This document shows positions 63,381 through 64,000 of a stretch of DNA of 64,000 nucleotides, piece by piece. The DNA is from Treponema sp. GTDB taxonomy: Bacteria; Spirochaetota; Spirochaetia; Treponematales; Treponemataceae. Below the pieces are notes generated by a model. That model was given only the letters and a program-made list of their open reading frames with translations. It ran no database searches and had not been told where the DNA came from. The position numbers were made by a program, and so were the translations under genes. Within the stretch, counting starts at the first letter, position 1, and every line of letters begins with the position of its first letter. The stretch spans positions 1-64,000 of the forward strand of contig JAEESN010000015.1 of assembly GCA_016286365.1 (NCBI GenBank), in the 5' to 3' direction.

Positions 63381-64000
63381 TTACATAAATTTTGTTCCTG
63401 CATGGAATGAAATTTATGTAAACTTTTTCTGTTTATGCCTGGTTCCTTTGTGTAAATTAGGTTTTTCGAGGCATATTACATAAATTTTGCCCCTGGAGGG
63501 GTGGAAATTTATGTAAAATCAAGCGCGCTGGGGCAAAATCTGATGCAGTGCATGGTGCTTGTGGTGCAATTTACATAAATTTTGCCCCTGGAGAAGTGGA
63601 AATTTATGTAAAATCAAGCGTGCAGGGGCAAAATCTGGTGCAGTGCATGGCGCGTGGGGTGCAATTTACATAAATTTTGCCCCTGGAGAGGCGGGAATTT
63701 ATGTAAAACCAAGCGCGCAGGGGCAAAATCTGATGCAGTGCATGGCGCGTGGGGTGTAATTTACATAAATTTTGCCCCTGAAGAGGTGGAAATTTATGTA
63801 AAACTAAGCGCGCAGTGGCAAAATCTGGTGCAGTGCATGGCGCGTGGGGTGCAATTTACATAAATTTTTCCCCCTGGAGGGGGGAAATTTATGTAAAATC
63901 AAGCGCGCAGGGGCAAAATCTGGTGCAGTGCATGACACTGCGGGATAGAATTACATAAATTCTGCGCCGGGAGGAGCTGAAAGTATGTAAAACAATGCGC
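63381..64000. repeat. Seven-copy 95-bp tandem palindromic repeat array, cut by the window end
   Basis: TTACATAAAT begins at 63381, 63476, 63571, 63666, 63761, 63856 and 63951, a period of exactly 95 bp each time. In each unit TTACATAAATTT and AAATTTATGTAA bracket a 17-nt loop, forming a long hairpin; then come a CAGGGGCAAAA and a GTGCAGTGCATGGCGCG stretch. Copies 2-6 are about 90 per cent alike; copy 1 (nearest the nuclease gene) and partial copy 7 diverge more. No coding frame survives, since 95 is not a multiple of three. Contents beyond 64000 unseen. Confidence 0.9.

Noticed and set aside
63559..63863. Small proteins read across the 95-bp repeats
   Set aside because: The reading frames come from the repeat period itself (95 is not a multiple of three), so the same peptide-like motif recurs in shifted frames. 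No ribosome site.
63381..64000. CRISPR array
   Set aside because: Units are 95 bp and nearly identical throughout. There are no unique spacers of 26-72 bp between short repeats, and no cas genes are present.
1..64000. tRNA genes, insertion sequences or prophage genes
   Set aside because: I scanned the intergenic gaps for T-arm signatures and for transposase, integrase or phage structural proteins and saw none. A covariance-model search could still find a tRNA I missed.

Overview
The window looks like chromosome from a host-associated, saccharolytic spirochaete, most likely a gut or rumen Treponema. The evidence is the mix of genes: several class III adenylate cyclases with TPR or sensor domains, BspA-type leucine-rich-repeat lipoproteins, loose spirochaete lipoboxes, a short AlaRS of about 607 residues, a FecR/FN3-like surface cluster, a secreted GH5 glucanase and a sugar ABC importer. 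A complete ketol-acid reductoisomerase argues against a minimal pathogen such as T. pallidum. Genus assignment is inference; no 16S gene is present.

Layout. 1-600: a 5S rRNA (tail of an rRNA operon) followed by spacer built from partial copies of the 5S tail. 640-3930: accessory genes (HicB/HicA toxin-antitoxin, two BspA-like lipoproteins, a small exported protein) and the 3' stump of a lost minus-strand gene behind a bidirectional terminator. 4127-7363: a CUT1-type sugar importer without its ATPase. 7479-10826: MATE exporter, gatC and gatA (about 105 bp inserted between the last two). 10864-14347 (minus): HD-GYP protein and a class III adenylate cyclase. 14447-16444: patatin and an S1-domain protein. 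16528-25989: one giant 3153-residue exported repeat protein. 26008-29166: PilZ protein, two FtsJ-type 2'-O-methyltransferases, LysM/M23 peptidase. 29338-32560 (minus): ilvC, then a 530-bp intergenic tract of long palindromes, then a GH5 lipoprotein. 32646-39546: membrane-anchored protein, alaS, SurA-like chaperone, nusB, TPR lipoprotein. 39548-40604 (minus): groES and a BI-1 membrane protein. 40776-51736: phosphofructokinase, Lrp-type regulator with an aminotransferase, TPR/Mrr-like protein, rsmE, HExxH protein, Asn/Gln-rich protein, rsmG, M29 and M15 peptidases, HAD phosphatase. 51786-54751: a methyltransferase (minus) and parAB. 54827-62233 (minus): an operon running from an adenylate cyclase to a FecR/FN3-like protein, an outer-membrane-type protein and an M18 aminopeptidase. 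62395-64000: a PD-(D/E)XK nuclease-like gene lying between two unrelated tandem-repeat arrays, running off the window end.

How the parts relate. Signalling is prominent: two adenylate cyclases, one HD-GYP c-di-GMP phosphodiesterase and one PilZ c-di-GMP receptor. Cell-surface functions (LRR lipoproteins, giant repeat protein, FecR/barrel operon, GH5 enzyme, sugar importer) fit a polysaccharide-using gut bacterium. Translation and ribosome maturation genes (gatCA, alaS, rlmE, rsmE, rsmG, nusB) form the conserved backbone.

The best candidate for something undescribed is the right end. A palindromic unit repeats seven times at exactly 95 bp, with paired changes in the hairpin stems. It sits directly upstream of a nuclease-like gene that has a second, about 26-bp-spaced repeat array on its other side. 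Next most interesting are a TPR protein ending in an apparently catalytically dead Mrr-like nuclease fold, and palindromic or flanking-duplication elements at 9192-9310 and 30935-31377. I saw no tRNA, CRISPR array, prophage or insertion sequence.
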